The notes beneath the pieces were generated by a model. It saw nothing but the letters and a program-made list of their open reading frames with translations. It made no database searches and was not told the DNA's origin. From Tahibacter soli (GTDB taxonomy: Bacteria; Pseudomonadota; Gammaproteobacteria; Xanthomonadales; Rhodanobacteraceae), in the NCBI RefSeq assembly GCF_025717065.2, contig NZ_JAOVZO020000018.1:620001-684000 (forward strand): a stretch of DNA of 64,000 nt, read 5' to 3'. Numbering within the stretch: position 1 is the stretch's first letter; every line of letters starts with the position of its first letter. Shown here in pieces: positions 1-8,416 of the stretch. The translations under genes and the position numbers were made by a program.

Positions 1-777
1 GTGGTTGAGCGCGTGGTAGTGGTACAGCCCCGGCGCGATGCCGTCGACGCGCTGCACGATCAGATACGCCTCGGTCGGATGCAGCGCGCCGCCCGACGGG
101 CTGTTGCGCTTGAGGATCGTCGCGCCGGCGGCGTCGACCGTCGCCTGCGCGCCGAAGACGCGATCGAGCATCGTCGCGAACGTCGCGGCCGGCAGCAATG
201 CCTGCGCGTCGAAGTTGCGGCAGGTCGCGCGGCGGCGCAGCAGGTCGTCGAACGCGCCGCCCGGCGCGCGTTCGAGCGCAATGCGCGCGCCGGGCGCCGC
301 GCATTCGCGCACGGCCGGCGGCGGCGGACCGAGACGCGCGGTCAGGTCGGCGAGACTCGAAACGCCCGCGCGCTGCGCCTCTTCGCCCGAACGCACGCCG
401 CTCCAGCGCCCGAAATGGTGCGCCACCGCCGACAACCCTCGCCAGTTCAGGTCGCGCACGGCCTCGTCGCGGGCACGCACGGCCGCGTGCGCGGCGGCGT
501 CCGAAATCAGCAGGCCTTTTTCGACGAGACCGTCGAGCGTCGCGCGTGCGTGTCTCGCGTACAGGCCGGCAAGGTCGCTCCACGCGCCCGGCGCGATCTG
601 CGCGAGCGCGGCGACGTCATCGGTGTCGACCGGCACCTCGTCGTCCAGATGCGGCGCGAGTGCGACGAGCGACAACGTCGCGCGCAGCCCGTCTGCGCCG
701 TCGGCGAGCGACTGCGGATCGAAGGCCAGATGTTCGCGCGGCTCGACGAGCACGATCGCGCAGCGTCGTACGAGCAT
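1..777 (-). CDS. SagB-type peptide-maturation dehydrogenase (partial)
   Basis: The reading frame runs off the left edge of the window, so only the first 259 codons are present. The ATG at 777 has a GGAG ribosome binding site six bases upstream. The visible C-terminal part carries the nitroreductase/SagB flavin-site motif RNSPSGGALHPTEAY followed by YLIVQRV and GLYHYHALNH, typical of SagB-like FMN oxidoreductases that turn azolines into azoles in RiPP pathways. The N-terminal ~180 residues look like the winged-helix-like front part of the 'putative peptide maturation dehydrogenase' family (TIGR04511, from memory). It is divergent from the small precursor-like gene at 919 and near a cyclase-like gene; these are the three parts of one known cassette type. 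The flavin site is seen, the family is recalled, and the substrate is inferred. Confidence 0.8.
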   Translation of the reverse strand, partial: MLVRRCAIVLVEPREHLAFDPQSLADGADGLRATLSLVALAPHLDDEVPVDTDDVAALAQIAPGAWSDLAGLYARHARATLDGLVEKGLLISDAAAHAAVRARDEAVRDLNWRGLSAVAHHFGRWSGVRSGEEAQRAGVSSLADLTARLGPPPPAVRECAAPGARIALERAPGGAFDDLLRRRATCRNFDAQALLPAATFATMLDRVFGAQATVDAAGATILKRNSPSGGALHPTEAYLIVQRVDGIAPGLYHYHALNH

Positions 778-825
778 GGTCCGCTCCGTTGCGAAGCCCG
801 ACGCTAACCCAAGGTTGTAGTTGCG

Positions 826-844
826 ACAATACGCACGCCATTGT
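826..844. promoter_or_regulatory. Inverted repeat in the dehydrogenase/peptide divergent region
   Basis: ACAAT and ATTGT arms are separated by nine bases in the short gap between the divergent dehydrogenase and precursor-peptide genes. It overlaps the -35 side of the candidate peptide promoter. It could be an operator, but no regulator is assigned. Confidence 0.3.
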
Positions 845-869
845 TGCTGGCGTACCCCGTGGCTACACT
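841..869 (+). promoter_or_regulatory. Candidate sigma-70 promoter of the precursor peptide gene
   Basis: TTGTTG and TACACT hexamers are separated by 17 bases and lie 50 bases upstream of the peptide start codon. A perfect 14-base palindrome (886-899) and a GGGGGAA ribosome binding site follow, so the transcript would have a short structured leader. Confidence 0.45.
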
Positions 870-918
870 CGACGGGCAGACCGCGCCGCGCCGGCGCGGT
901 CCAAACGGGGGAACACCA

Positions 919-1173
919 ATGGCGACCAGCCTGACGCCGCAGCAAGTCGACACGTTGCTCGACAAGCTCGGCAGCGACGACGCATTCCGCGAACTTTGGT
1001 CCACCGACACGGCCGCCGCGCTGAAGTCGATCGGCATACCGGAGACCGCCGCGGCGTGCTTCGGCAACGTCAAATCGCTCGCGAGCAAGGACAAGCTGCA
1101 GGCGTCGCGTTCGGCGCTGCAGAAGCGGCTGACGGGGCTGCTCGACCAGTCGGTTCAGGGTTTCTCGGGCTGA
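919..1173 (+). CDS. Putative modified-peptide precursor (RiPP-like)
   Basis: This 84-residue ORF starts at an ATG with a strong GGGGGAA site and has a nitrile-hydratase-leader-like character: helical, charged and rich in Leu/Lys/Ala, with SLTPQQVDTLLDKL near the start and a DDAFRELW segment, then a Ser/Gly/Gln-rich tail ending QGFSG. It matches my memory of the xanthomonad 'putative modified peptide' family (TIGR04509), which co-occurs with a SagB-like dehydrogenase and a cyclase-like protein, exactly the neighbours here. There is a single Cys, within ACFGN. Its 3' end overlaps the convergent cyclase gene by 19 bases. Which residues are modified, and whether the tail is a released core, cannot be read from the sequence. 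Confidence 0.75.
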   Translation: MATSLTPQQVDTLLDKLGSDDAFRELWSTDTAAALKSIGIPETAAACFGNVKSLASKDKLQASRSALQKRLTGLLDQSVQGFSG

Positions 1174-3830
1174 GCCAGCGCGTCGCGCACGACCTGCGCG
1201 CGTCTGGCGATCGCCGGCAGGCCGGAGGGATCCGGCCACGCCTGCGCGAACTGCGCGAGCGCCGTGCGCGCGCCGTCGCGGTCGTTCGCCGCGAGCGCGA
1301 GCTCGGCGCCGTGCAATAGCGCGACGTTCGATTCGATGACGTTGAGCGGCTTGAGCGCCTGCAGGTGATTGAATTCGCCGTAGGCGCGTCCGCGATGCGC
1401 GGCGAGCCAGTCGTCCTGCGCGCGTGCTTCGTCGCGCTTGCCGGCGCCGGTCAACGCATCGCGCAGCGCGACGTGCGTCAGGTACAGCTCGGTACCGTCG
1501 ATCCGCTCGCGCAGGAGCGCCACCGCTTCGTCGGGCTTGCCGCCGGCGCGCGCGATTTCCGCGCGCACGATCGCGCGCAGGTGCTGCTGCACGACGAAAC
1601 CGGCGACGTCGGCCTCGGCCACCGCGTCGACCGCACGCCGCGCGAGCGCGGCGTCGCCGCGGCGCGCCGCGACGTAGCCGCCGAGCAGCACGTTGAACAC
1701 CGCGAACTGGTTGTCGGACTCCTCGCGGCGGCCGGCGGCCGCAAGCTCCGCATCGACGAACGATTTGAGCGGCGCGGCGTAGGCATCGCCATCGCCATCG
1801 CCCTCGCCGAACGGTTCGAGGCTGATCGCGATGCTGCGGAACACGCGTTCGTACAACGCGCCGACCGCACCGCCTTCGCGCGCCGCGTCGGCGGCGAGCG
1901 TGCGCACGCGAGGGAGGCGGCCGCGGTCGGCGTCGAGCGCGATCGCGGTACGCCGTACGAAGATGTCGTTGCTGGCGACGCCGCTCGGCTTCGAGTCGGC
2001 GAGCGCCTTGTCGGCGAGATCGAACTTGCGCTGCGCCGCGTATGCCTCGGCCAGCACGAGCCCCAGGCCGTGGCCGCGCATCGACTGCGCCGTGTCGAGT
2101 TCCTTGAGTGCCGCGTCGACGCGATCGGTCGCCAGCAGCAGCGTGCCGTACAGATAGTGCGCCTGTCCGAGATACGGATTCTTGTCGTTGATCGCCTTGC
2201 GCACCGCCTCGATCGCGGCGTCGTAGCGATTCGTGTACTGCCACGAGTACAGCGCGTAGTTCGCGTGCGCGAAGTACGCATCCGGATACAGCGAACCGAG
2301 CACTTTCCACTTGTCCAAAGCGTCGCTCGGCTTGCCGTAGGTTGCCGCGAGCGCATCGAGCATCAGCGTTTCGCGCGGCGGCAGGTGCTCGCGCAGCGCC
2401 TGCGCCGCGCGCACGTCGGCGAGCGCGCCGGCGCGGTCGTCGCTCGAAAGCTTCACGCGCGCCTTGCCGAGATACGCCAGCGCGAAATCGCCGTCGACCT
2501 TGGTCGCCTGGTCGAACAGCAGCAGCGAATCGGCCCAGCGGCCTTCGATGTGCGCGCGCAGGCCGAGCGAATAGGCACGCAGCGCGTCGATGTTCGACGT
2601 GGTGACTTTCGCGAGCGGCGGGCTGTCGCTGCCGATCGCGGCGAGCGTTTCGCCGAGCCGGCCGCGCAGCGCCTTGTTGATGCGGTCGACCGACGGCAGC
2701 ACCGACGCGACGCCGTCGCCTTCGGCCGATTCCGAATACACGGTCGCCTGCGTGTTCGGGTCGACGACTTCGGTCGTCACGCGCAGCTTGCCGCCCACCT
2801 CGGCGACGATCGGCAGCACGAGCGCGCGCGCGCCTTCGCGCATCGCGATCTCGGCGCCGACGGTGCGGTCGATGCGCGTCTGCGCGGGATCGCGCTGCAT
2901 GCGCCTGACCGTGTCGCGCACCTGCAGGTCGGATACGACGTTGACGTAGCGCGACTGCTCCAGGCCGATGCGCAGTGCGGTGCGCAGCGAATCGTCGAGC
3001 GACGTCTGGCCGGTGAGGTTCTGGAAGTCGCCGAGCACGATCCAGTCGCGCTGCGCGAACGCGATCGCCGGCTGCGGCCGGAACACGAACCAGCCGGCGA
3101 CCGCCAGCGCGGAAAGAATCAGCACGGCTTCGATCGCGACGGTGGCCGGTCGGCGCCACCACGGCACTTCGCGGTGCGCCTTGCCGGTGTACGGCGGCAG
3201 GCGCAGCGGCGCGACGCCCGGCTCGCCGATCTCGTAGACGACCAGCGGTTCGGGTACGCCCTTGAACAGATAGCGGCCGTGATGCAGCCAGCGCGCGCGC
3301 GCGGCGACCGCGCCGAGTTCTTCATGCGCACGCTGGGCGAGGCTCGTCGCGACGCCCGACACGAGGATCTGTCCCGGCAGCGCGAGCGACGCCAGGCGCG
3401 CGGTGACCGGCTTGACGAGGCCTTCGACCTCGACCGGCTTGGCGCCCTGCACGACGTCGCCGGGCGAGTTCTGCCAGATCATCACGTCGCCGACGTGCAC
3501 GCCGACGCGCGCCTGCAGCGGCACCTGTTCGGCCTCGCCGAGCCTGGCCAGCTCGCGCTGGTAGGCGAGCGCGAACGCGATCGCCTGGATCGGACGCTCG
3601 AACAGCACGAGGAAGCCGTCGGTCTTGTCGATTTCCTGGCCGTTGTAGCGATGCAGCAGATCGCGCGCGAGCCGGTCGTGGCGGCGCATCAGCGCGGCGG
3701 TGCGCTGGTCGCCCAGGCGCTCGACGAGGCCGGTGGAGTCGACGAGGTCGCACAGCGCGAGCGTGCGCAGGAGCGGACCGGCGGGTGCGCCCTGATCCGG
3801 ATCGACGACAGGCAGTTCCACGGCACTCAT
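1155..3830 (-). CDS. Peptide-modification-system cyclase: nucleotidyl cyclase domain, one TM segment and TPR repeats
   Basis: This protein has 891 residues from the ATG at 3830, chosen because AGGAG lies nine bases upstream; an upstream in-frame start would read through a leader hairpin. Residues ~20-190 are a class III nucleotidyl cyclase homology domain: ALCDLVDST (Asp28), KTDGFLVLF (Asp71), then ARVGVHVGD. The usual N-x-A-x-R-L motif is degenerate (KPVTARLASLA), so catalysis is uncertain. A single membrane helix (AVLILSALAVAGWFVF) follows, then a beta-rich periplasmic-type domain and a long C-terminal TPR-like array. This layout matches the 'putative peptide modification system cyclase' (TIGR04510, recalled), partner of the adjacent precursor and SagB-like enzyme. 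Its biochemical role, whether cNMP synthesis or scaffolding, is unknown. Confidence 0.82.
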   Translation of the reverse strand: MSAVELPVVDPDQGAPAGPLLRTLALCDLVDSTGLVERLGDQRTAALMRRHDRLARDLLHRYNGQEIDKTDGFLVLFERPIQAIAFALAYQRELARLGEAEQVPLQARVGVHVGDVMIWQNSPGDVVQGAKPVEVEGLVKPVTARLASLALPGQILVSGVATSLAQRAHEELGAVAARARWLHHGRYLFKGVPEPLVVYEIGEPGVAPLRLPPYTGKAHREVPWWRRPATVAIEAVLILSALAVAGWFVFRPQPAIAFAQRDWIVLGDFQNLTGQTSLDDSLRTALRIGLEQSRYVNVVSDLQVRDTVRRMQRDPAQTRIDRTVGAEIAMREGARALVLPIVAEVGGKLRVTTEVVDPNTQATVYSESAEGDGVASVLPSVDRINKALRGRLGETLAAIGSDSPPLAKVTTSNIDALRAYSLGLRAHIEGRWADSLLLFDQATKVDGDFALAYLGKARVKLSSDDRAGALADVRAAQALREHLPPRETLMLDALAATYGKPSDALDKWKVLGSLYPDAYFAHANYALYSWQYTNRYDAAIEAVRKAINDKNPYLGQAHYLYGTLLLATDRVDAALKELDTAQSMRGHGLGLVLAEAYAAQRKFDLADKALADSKPSGVASNDIFVRRTAIALDADRGRLPRVRTLAADAAREGGAVGALYERVFRSIAISLEPFGEGDGDGDAYAAPLKSFVDAELAAAGRREESDNQFAVFNVLLGGYVAARRGDAALARRAVDAVAEADVAGFVVQQHLRAIVRAEIARAGGKPDEAVALLRERIDGTELYLTHVALRDALTGAGKRDEARAQDDWLAAHRGRAYGEFNHLQALKPLNVIESNVALLHGAELALAANDRDGARTALAQFAQAWPDPSGLPAIARRAQVVRDALAQPEKP

Positions 3831-3846
3831 GAGCTTTAACTCCTGC

Positions 3847-3866
3847 GCGTTCCGACGGCGGAACGC
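3847..3866. promoter_or_regulatory. Leader hairpin upstream of the cyclase gene
   Basis: Eight-base perfect arms GCGTTCCG and CGGAACGC enclose a four-base loop a few bases upstream of the AGGAG site of the cyclase-like gene. It may influence translation or mRNA stability of that transcript; function is inferred only from position. Confidence 0.3.
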
Positions 3867-3964
3867 GGCTTGCGTACCACTACCTTGTGGATTTTCCGCG
3901 CCGATGCCGGACACCGGGCGCGCCTCCCCGCATACGTGCTAGCGCAATACGAAGCCTGCCCGCA

Positions 3965-5002
3965 TCAGGCGATCACGCGATAATTGTCCCCACCTTCACC
4001 TTTCACCATGTACAGCGCGCAATCGGAATCGCTGTACCACGCCGACCAGTCGGCGTGTTCGTGGCACAGGCTGCCGCCGATGCTCACCGATACGTGCAGC
4101 GCGTCGATCGGCACGGGAAACCGCAGCGCGCGCACGCCGTTGGCCACCTGGGCCGCGCGATCGCGCAGGTCCTCGGGGCCGCTCACCTGGGCGAGCAGCG
4201 CGAATTCGTCGCCGCCGAGCCGGCACGGCAGATCGCACGGAAACGCCGCGGCCTGCACTTCGCGCGCGACGGCGCGCAGCGTCTGGTCGCCGGTCAGATG
4301 GCCGTAGTGGTCGTTGATCTGCTTGAAGCGGTCGATGTCGACGAGCAGCAGGCCGAGCTTGAGCGTCGGGTCGCGCTGCGTGCGCAGCTCTTCGAGGTAG
4401 TGATAGAGGCCGCGGCGGTTGCACAGGCCGGTCAGTTCGTCGGTGCGCACGAGGCGCTCGGCGGTCGACAGCTGCGTCTGCGTCTGGCGCAGCGAATCGA
4501 GTGTGACGAGCAGGTCCTCGTTGCGGCGCTTGAGGTTCTGGATCAGCTGCTGCTCGCTCGCCACGAGATACGAGAACGAGCGGCGCATGAACTGCGCGAG
4601 GAGCGCGGCCTCGGTTTCGAGCAGGCGCTCGAACGCGGCATGTTCGATGACGTGCAGCACGCTGCCCTCGGCCGCGACGGCGTTCGCGACGCGCGCGTGA
4701 TTGCCGATGAACAGCGCCAGTTCGCCGAAGAATTCGCGCGGGCCGATCAGCTTGTCGGGCAGGCCGTCGCCGAACTCGAGCTGGATCGTGCCCGATTCGA
4801 CCACGAACATCGCGCGGCCCAGCTCGCCCTTGCGGAAGATCATTTCGCGCGGCACGAGTTCGCGGCGGCGGCCGGCCGCGGCGAACAGGTTCAGTTCGGG
4901 GTCGGAAAGCTGGCGCGGCAGAAAGCCCGGTCGCGCCTTCGCGTGCGCCTGACCGGTTCGCGCGGACTCCGTCAACGAGGCTCCTGGACTCACCGTCGCC
5001 AC
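3965..5002 (-). CDS. cNMP-binding domain / GGDEF diguanylate cyclase
   Basis: The N-terminal part (residues ~25-150) is a cyclic-nucleotide-binding (CRP-like) domain: SGTIQLEFGDG, GPREFFGELALF. A helical linker (YLVASEQQLIQNLKRRNEDLL) follows, then a GGDEF domain containing TDELTGLCNRRG and an intact RLGGDEFALL active site, so it is predicted to make c-di-GMP. The inhibitory RxxD site five residues before GGDEF is degenerate (FPCD), so product inhibition may be lost. The GTG start was chosen because GGGGGAG lies eight bases upstream; an ATG at 5122 would add 40 Arg-rich residues that look non-coding. It lies upstream of and co-directional with the cyclase-like gene, so a cNMP made there could in principle be its ligand (speculation). 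Confidence 0.85.
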   Translation of the reverse strand: MATVSPGASLTESARTGQAHAKARPGFLPRQLSDPELNLFAAAGRRRELVPREMIFRKGELGRAMFVVESGTIQLEFGDGLPDKLIGPREFFGELALFIGNHARVANAVAAEGSVLHVIEHAAFERLLETEAALLAQFMRRSFSYLVASEQQLIQNLKRRNEDLLVTLDSLRQTQTQLSTAERLVRTDELTGLCNRRGLYHYLEELRTQRDPTLKLGLLLVDIDRFKQINDHYGHLTGDQTLRAVAREVQAAAFPCDLPCRLGGDEFALLAQVSGPEDLRDRAAQVANGVRALRFPVPIDALHVSVSIGGSLCHEHADWSAWYSDSDCALYMVKGEGGDNYRVIA

Positions 5003-5346
5003 AAGCACACTCCCCCGGCCGCTGCGGAGCGCACGGCGTTGAGCCGTCGCGCCCGTCCTGTCCTTTGAACGACGCAGCACGTCGGCCGCGTCGCCTGTCC
5101 AGGCTCGGCAGCGTGTATGCATGCGACCCCGGGCGATCCGTCACTGGATCGCAACGTCCCTGCGCTCCTCCACGCCCGGACGTCGGTGCATCTTACCTCA
5201 AGCCCGGCGTTGTGCTATAGGGCGACGGTTTCGGCGCCGGGCGGGGGCGTTCGAGCCGCCGTCGCCGTCTCCGGCCGGCCACGGAGAAACGAACGGGCCC
5301 GCCAACGGCGGACCCGACGTTTCCCTCTCTCCCCGCTTGTTCGTGC
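5003..5346. other. Intergenic region between aceA and the GGDEF gene
   Basis: This gap of over 300 bases carries the aceA terminator hairpin and presumably the promoter of the GGDEF gene. No conserved ORF is convincing; the Arg-rich frames crossing it look like composition artefacts. Confidence 0.5.
5295..5315 (-). terminator. Terminator-like hairpin after aceA
   Basis: A nine-base stem with one mismatch (GGGCCCGCC against GGCGGACCC) and a three-base loop lies 32 bases past the aceA stop. On the gene strand it is followed by GTTCGTTTC, a weak U-rich tail. Confidence 0.55.
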
Positions 5347-6645
5347 TCAGGCCGCGTGGCGCGCGCCGTGGAACTGTTCTTCCTCGGTCGATCCCTTGAG
5401 CGCCGTCGTCGACGACTCGCCGTTCTGGATCGCCTGCGTCACCGCGTCGAAATAGCCGGTGCCGACTTCGCGCTGGTGCTTGACCGCCGTGAAACCCTTG
5501 TCGGCCGCCGCGAATTCGGCTTCCTGCAGTTCCACGAACGCGCTCATCTGGCGGCGCGCGTAGCCGTGGGCAAGGTTGAACATGGAATAGTTCAACGAGT
5601 GGAAACCGGCCAGCGTGATGAACTGGAACTTGTATCCGTAGCTCGCGATTTCCTTCTGGAATTTCGCGATCGTCGCGTCGTCGAGGTTCTTCTTCCAGTT
5701 GAAGCTCGGGCTGCAGTTGTAGGCCAGGAGCTTGCCCGGATACTTCGCGTGGATCGCCTCGGCGAAGGTACGCGCGAATTCCAGGTCCGGCTTGCCGGTC
5801 TCGCACCACACGAGGTCGGCGTACGGCGCGTAGGCGAGGCCGCGGCTGATCGCCTGGTCGATGCCCGGGCGCGTGCGGTAGAAGCCTTCGACCGTGCGCT
5901 CGCCGGTGCAGAACCCGCGGTCGTTCGCGTCGACGTCGCTGGTCAGGAGGTCGGCCGCTTCCGCGTCGGTGCGCGCGACGAGGATCGTCGGCACGCCCAT
6001 CACGTCGGCCGCCAGGCGCGCCGCGTTGAGCTTTTCGATCGCCTCGCGCGTCGGCACGAGCACCTTGCCGCCCATGTGGCCGCACTTCTTGACGCTCGCG
6101 AGCTGGTCCTCGAAGTGCACGCCCGCGGCGCCCGCCTCGATCATCGCCTTCATCAGTTCGAACGCGTTGAGCACGCCGCCGAAGCCGGCTTCCGCGTCGG
6201 CGACGATCGGCTGCAGCCAGTCGATGTCGTCCTTGCCTTCGGCGTGGTGCAGCTGGTCGGCGCGCAGCAGCGTGTTGTTGATGCGCTTGACCACCTGCGG
6301 CACCGAATTGGCCGGATACAGCGACTGGTCGGGATACATCTCGCCGGCGACGTTCGCGTCGGCGGCCACCTGCCAGCCCGAGAGATAGATCGCCTTGAGA
6401 CCGGCCTTGACCTGCTGCATCGCCTGGTTGCCCGTGAGCGCGCCGAGCGCGTTGACGAAGGGTTCCTTGCCCAGATGCGACCACAGTTTTTCCGCGCCGA
6501 GGCGCGCGAGCGAATGCTCGATCGCGACCGTGCCACGCAGGCGGACGACGTCGTCGGCCGAGTAATTGCGCGTGACGCCGGCCCAGCGCGGATTCGTGTT
6601 CCAGTCGTGCGTAAGGTCGGCGGCGGTCGGAAGCGTGGTCTTCAT
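5347..6645 (-). CDS. aceA: Isocitrate lyase
   Basis: This enzyme cleaves isocitrate to glyoxylate and succinate, the first step of the cytosolic glyoxylate shunt. The 432-residue protein has the family's usual length and the active-site signature KKCGHMGGK (catalytic Cys188). Other conserved segments are [39 protein letters not shown] and the substrate-site run [14 protein letters not shown]. It lies downstream of malate synthase on the same strand with a 51-base gap, so the two almost certainly form an aceBA operon. A hairpin terminator follows the stop codon. All key motifs are intact, so it should be functional. Confidence 0.97.
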   Translation of the reverse strand: MKTTLPTAADLTHDWNTNPRWAGVTRNYSADDVVRLRGTVAIEHSLARLGAEKLWSHLGKEPFVNALGALTGNQAMQQVKAGLKAIYLSGWQVAADANVAGEMYPDQSLYPANSVPQVVKRINNTLLRADQLHHAEGKDDIDWLQPIVADAEAGFGGVLNAFELMKAMIEAGAAGVHFEDQLASVKKCGHMGGKVLVPTREAIEKLNAARLAADVMGVPTILVARTDAEAADLLTSDVDANDRGFCTGERTVEGFYRTRPGIDQAISRGLAYAPYADLVWCETGKPDLEFARTFAEAIHAKYPGKLLAYNCSPSFNWKKNLDDATIAKFQKEIASYGYKFQFITLAGFHSLNYSMFNLAHGYARRQMSAFVELQEAEFAAADKGFTAVKHQREVGTGYFDAVTQAIQNGESSTTALKGSTEEEQFHGARHAA

Positions 6646-6696
6646 ATGCGATTGCCTTTGTGGAGATCGAGCGGAAGAAGAGAGAAAGGAGCGGCG

Positions 6697-8295
6697 TTAC
6701 GGCAGCAACGCGTAGGCCGGCAGCGTCAGAAAGTCGGCGAGCTGTTTGGCGTGCGTGAGTTCGGCGAGCATCCATGCGGCCTGCGGCACGCGCTCCTGGC
6801 CCGGCAGGCCCGACTTCGGCAGGCGCTCGCCGATCGTCTGGATCGCCGCATCGAACAGCGCGAAGTCGATCGGCGTGCCGTCGTCGAGCGCAAGACCCTC
6901 GTGGTGCAGCCACTGCCACAGCTGCGCGCGCGAGATTTCGGCGGTCGCGGCGTCTTCCATCAGGTGATGGATCGGCACGCAGCCGAGGCCGTCGAGCCAG
7001 GCGGCGAGATAGCGCACGCAGACGTCGATATTGTTGAGAAATCCATTACGGGAAATCGTGCCGGCCGGCGCGGTGATGAGGTCGTCGCGCGTCACGTGCA
7101 CGTCGGCGCGCAGGCGGTCGAGCTGGTTCGGCGTCGGCATCGCGGCGTCGAATTCGGCGAGCGCGACCGGAATCAGGCCCGGATGCGCTACCCAGGTGCC
7201 GTCGTGGCCGGCGCGCGCTTCGCGCTCCTTGTCGGCGCGCACGCGGGCGAGCGCTTTTTCGTTCGCGTCGGCGTCGCCGGAAATCGGAATCTGCGCGGCC
7301 ATGCCGCCCATCGCGAACGCGCCGCGGCGGTGACACGTCCGGATCAGAAGTTCGGAATAGGCCTTGAGGAACGGTACTGTCATCGTGACCTGGCCGCGCT
7401 CGGGCAGGATGTGCGTGCGGTGCGCGCGGAACGTCTTGAGGTACGAAAAGATGTAGTCCCAGCGCCCGCAGTTGAGGCCGACGATGCGCGATTTCAGCGC
7501 GTGCAGGATCTCGTCCATCTCGAACACGGCCGGCAGCGTTTCGATCAGCACGGTGGCCTTCATCGTGCCGGGAGGCAACGCGAGTTCGCTCTCGGCGAAC
7601 GCCATCGCGTCGTCCCACAGCGCCGCCTCGCGATGGCTCTGGATCTTCGGCAGGTAGAAGTACGGGCCGCGGTCGCGCGCGGCGAGCGCCTTTGCGTTGT
7701 GGAACGCGAACAGGCCGAAGTCGAACAGCGCGCCGGCCACTTCCTCGCCGTCGACGCGCGCGTGCTTCTCGGGCAGGTGCCAGCCGCGCGGACGCACGAT
7801 CAGCACCGCGGTGTCGGGCTTGAGCCGGTACTCGCGGCCGTCCGGCGCGCGGTACTCGATCGTGCCGGCCACGGCGTCGCGCAGGTTGACCTGGCCGTCG
7901 AGCATCGACTCCCAGGTCGGTGACGACGAATCCTCGAAATCGGCCATGAACACCTTCGCGCCCGAGTTCAGCGCGTTGATGATCATCTTGCGTTCGACCG
8001 GCCCGGTGATTTCGACGCGGCGGTCCTGCAAGGCGGCCGGAATCGGCGCGACGCGCCAGTCCGCTTCCCGGATGTCGCGCGTTTCGGGCAGAAAATCCGG
8101 CAGCTCTCCGGCATCGAAGCGCGCCTGGCGCGCCTGACGCGCCTGCAGCAGCTCGCGGCGCCGCGCGTCGAAGCGTCGATGCAGCGCAGCAACGAACGCC
8201 AGGGCCTCGGGTGTCGCGATGCCGGCGTGGCCGGGTTTGAGTACCGCGCGAATCTCGACCGCGCCTGCGGAAAACTGGTCCATCGGGACTGCCAT
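6697..8295 (-). CDS. aceB: Malate synthase A
   Basis: This enzyme condenses glyoxylate with acetyl-CoA to give malate, the second glyoxylate-shunt step. The 532-residue length fits the short A-type enzyme. Visible motifs include MADFEDSSSPTWESMLDGQ, the family signature IVGLNCGRWDYIFS, and a C-terminal block ending with NFLTLPAYALLP-like residues (here ADFLTLPAYALLP). The ATG at 8295 is preceded by GGAG at seven bases; an in-frame GTG directly before it is possible but less likely. It is the first gene of the aceBA operon and is divergent from a LysR regulator whose shared upstream region carries inverted repeats. Confidence 0.97.
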   Translation of the reverse strand: MAVPMDQFSAGAVEIRAVLKPGHAGIATPEALAFVAALHRRFDARRRELLQARQARQARFDAGELPDFLPETRDIREADWRVAPIPAALQDRRVEITGPVERKMIINALNSGAKVFMADFEDSSSPTWESMLDGQVNLRDAVAGTIEYRAPDGREYRLKPDTAVLIVRPRGWHLPEKHARVDGEEVAGALFDFGLFAFHNAKALAARDRGPYFYLPKIQSHREAALWDDAMAFAESELALPPGTMKATVLIETLPAVFEMDEILHALKSRIVGLNCGRWDYIFSYLKTFRAHRTHILPERGQVTMTVPFLKAYSELLIRTCHRRGAFAMGGMAAQIPISGDADANEKALARVRADKEREARAGHDGTWVAHPGLIPVALAEFDAAMPTPNQLDRLRADVHVTRDDLITAPAGTISRNGFLNNIDVCVRYLAAWLDGLGCVPIHHLMEDAATAEISRAQLWQWLHHEGLALDDGTPIDFALFDAAIQTIGERLPKSGLPGQERVPQAAWMLAELTHAKQLADFLTLPAYALLP

Positions 8296-8349
8296 CACCG
8301 GACTCCGACCTCGTTCATCGAGGGCTGAGCGTATGCGTGCGGCGCACCA

Positions 8350-8363
8350 TTTGACGAATCAAA
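8350..8363. promoter_or_regulatory. Candidate LysR operator TTTGA-N4-TCAAA
   Basis: A perfect five-base inverted repeat sits in the AT-rich divergent region between aceB and the LysR gene. A second, imperfect TTTGACAACGTTAAA copy follows about 25 bases further on. The spacing and T...A symmetry are typical of LysR-family sites. Regulation of aceBA is inferred from position. Confidence 0.45.
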
Positions 8364-8398
8364 CGTTTCAATGCTTCTATTTGACAACGTTAAATCGT

Positions 8399-8414
8399 TT
8401 TCAAGCGATTGAAA
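8399..8414. promoter_or_regulatory. Inverted repeat TTTCAA-N4-TTGAAA at the LysR start
   Basis: Perfect six-base arms end two bases before the LysR ATG and occupy the place where a Shine-Dalgarno would be; none is visible there. This suggests autoregulation by occlusion, or a leaderless or weakly initiated mRNA. Confidence 0.45.
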
Positions 8415-8416
8415 TC

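Noticed and set aside
1365-3839. An 824-codon open frame antisense to the cyclase/TPR gene
   Set aside because: Arg/Asp/Val-rich composition typical of a GC-rich shadow; the opposite strand has recognisable domains and a ribosome site.
3965-5122. Longer GGDEF protein starting at ATG 5122
   Set aside because: The extra 40 residues are Arg-rich and lack family similarity; GTG at 5002 has a strong GGGGGAG site.
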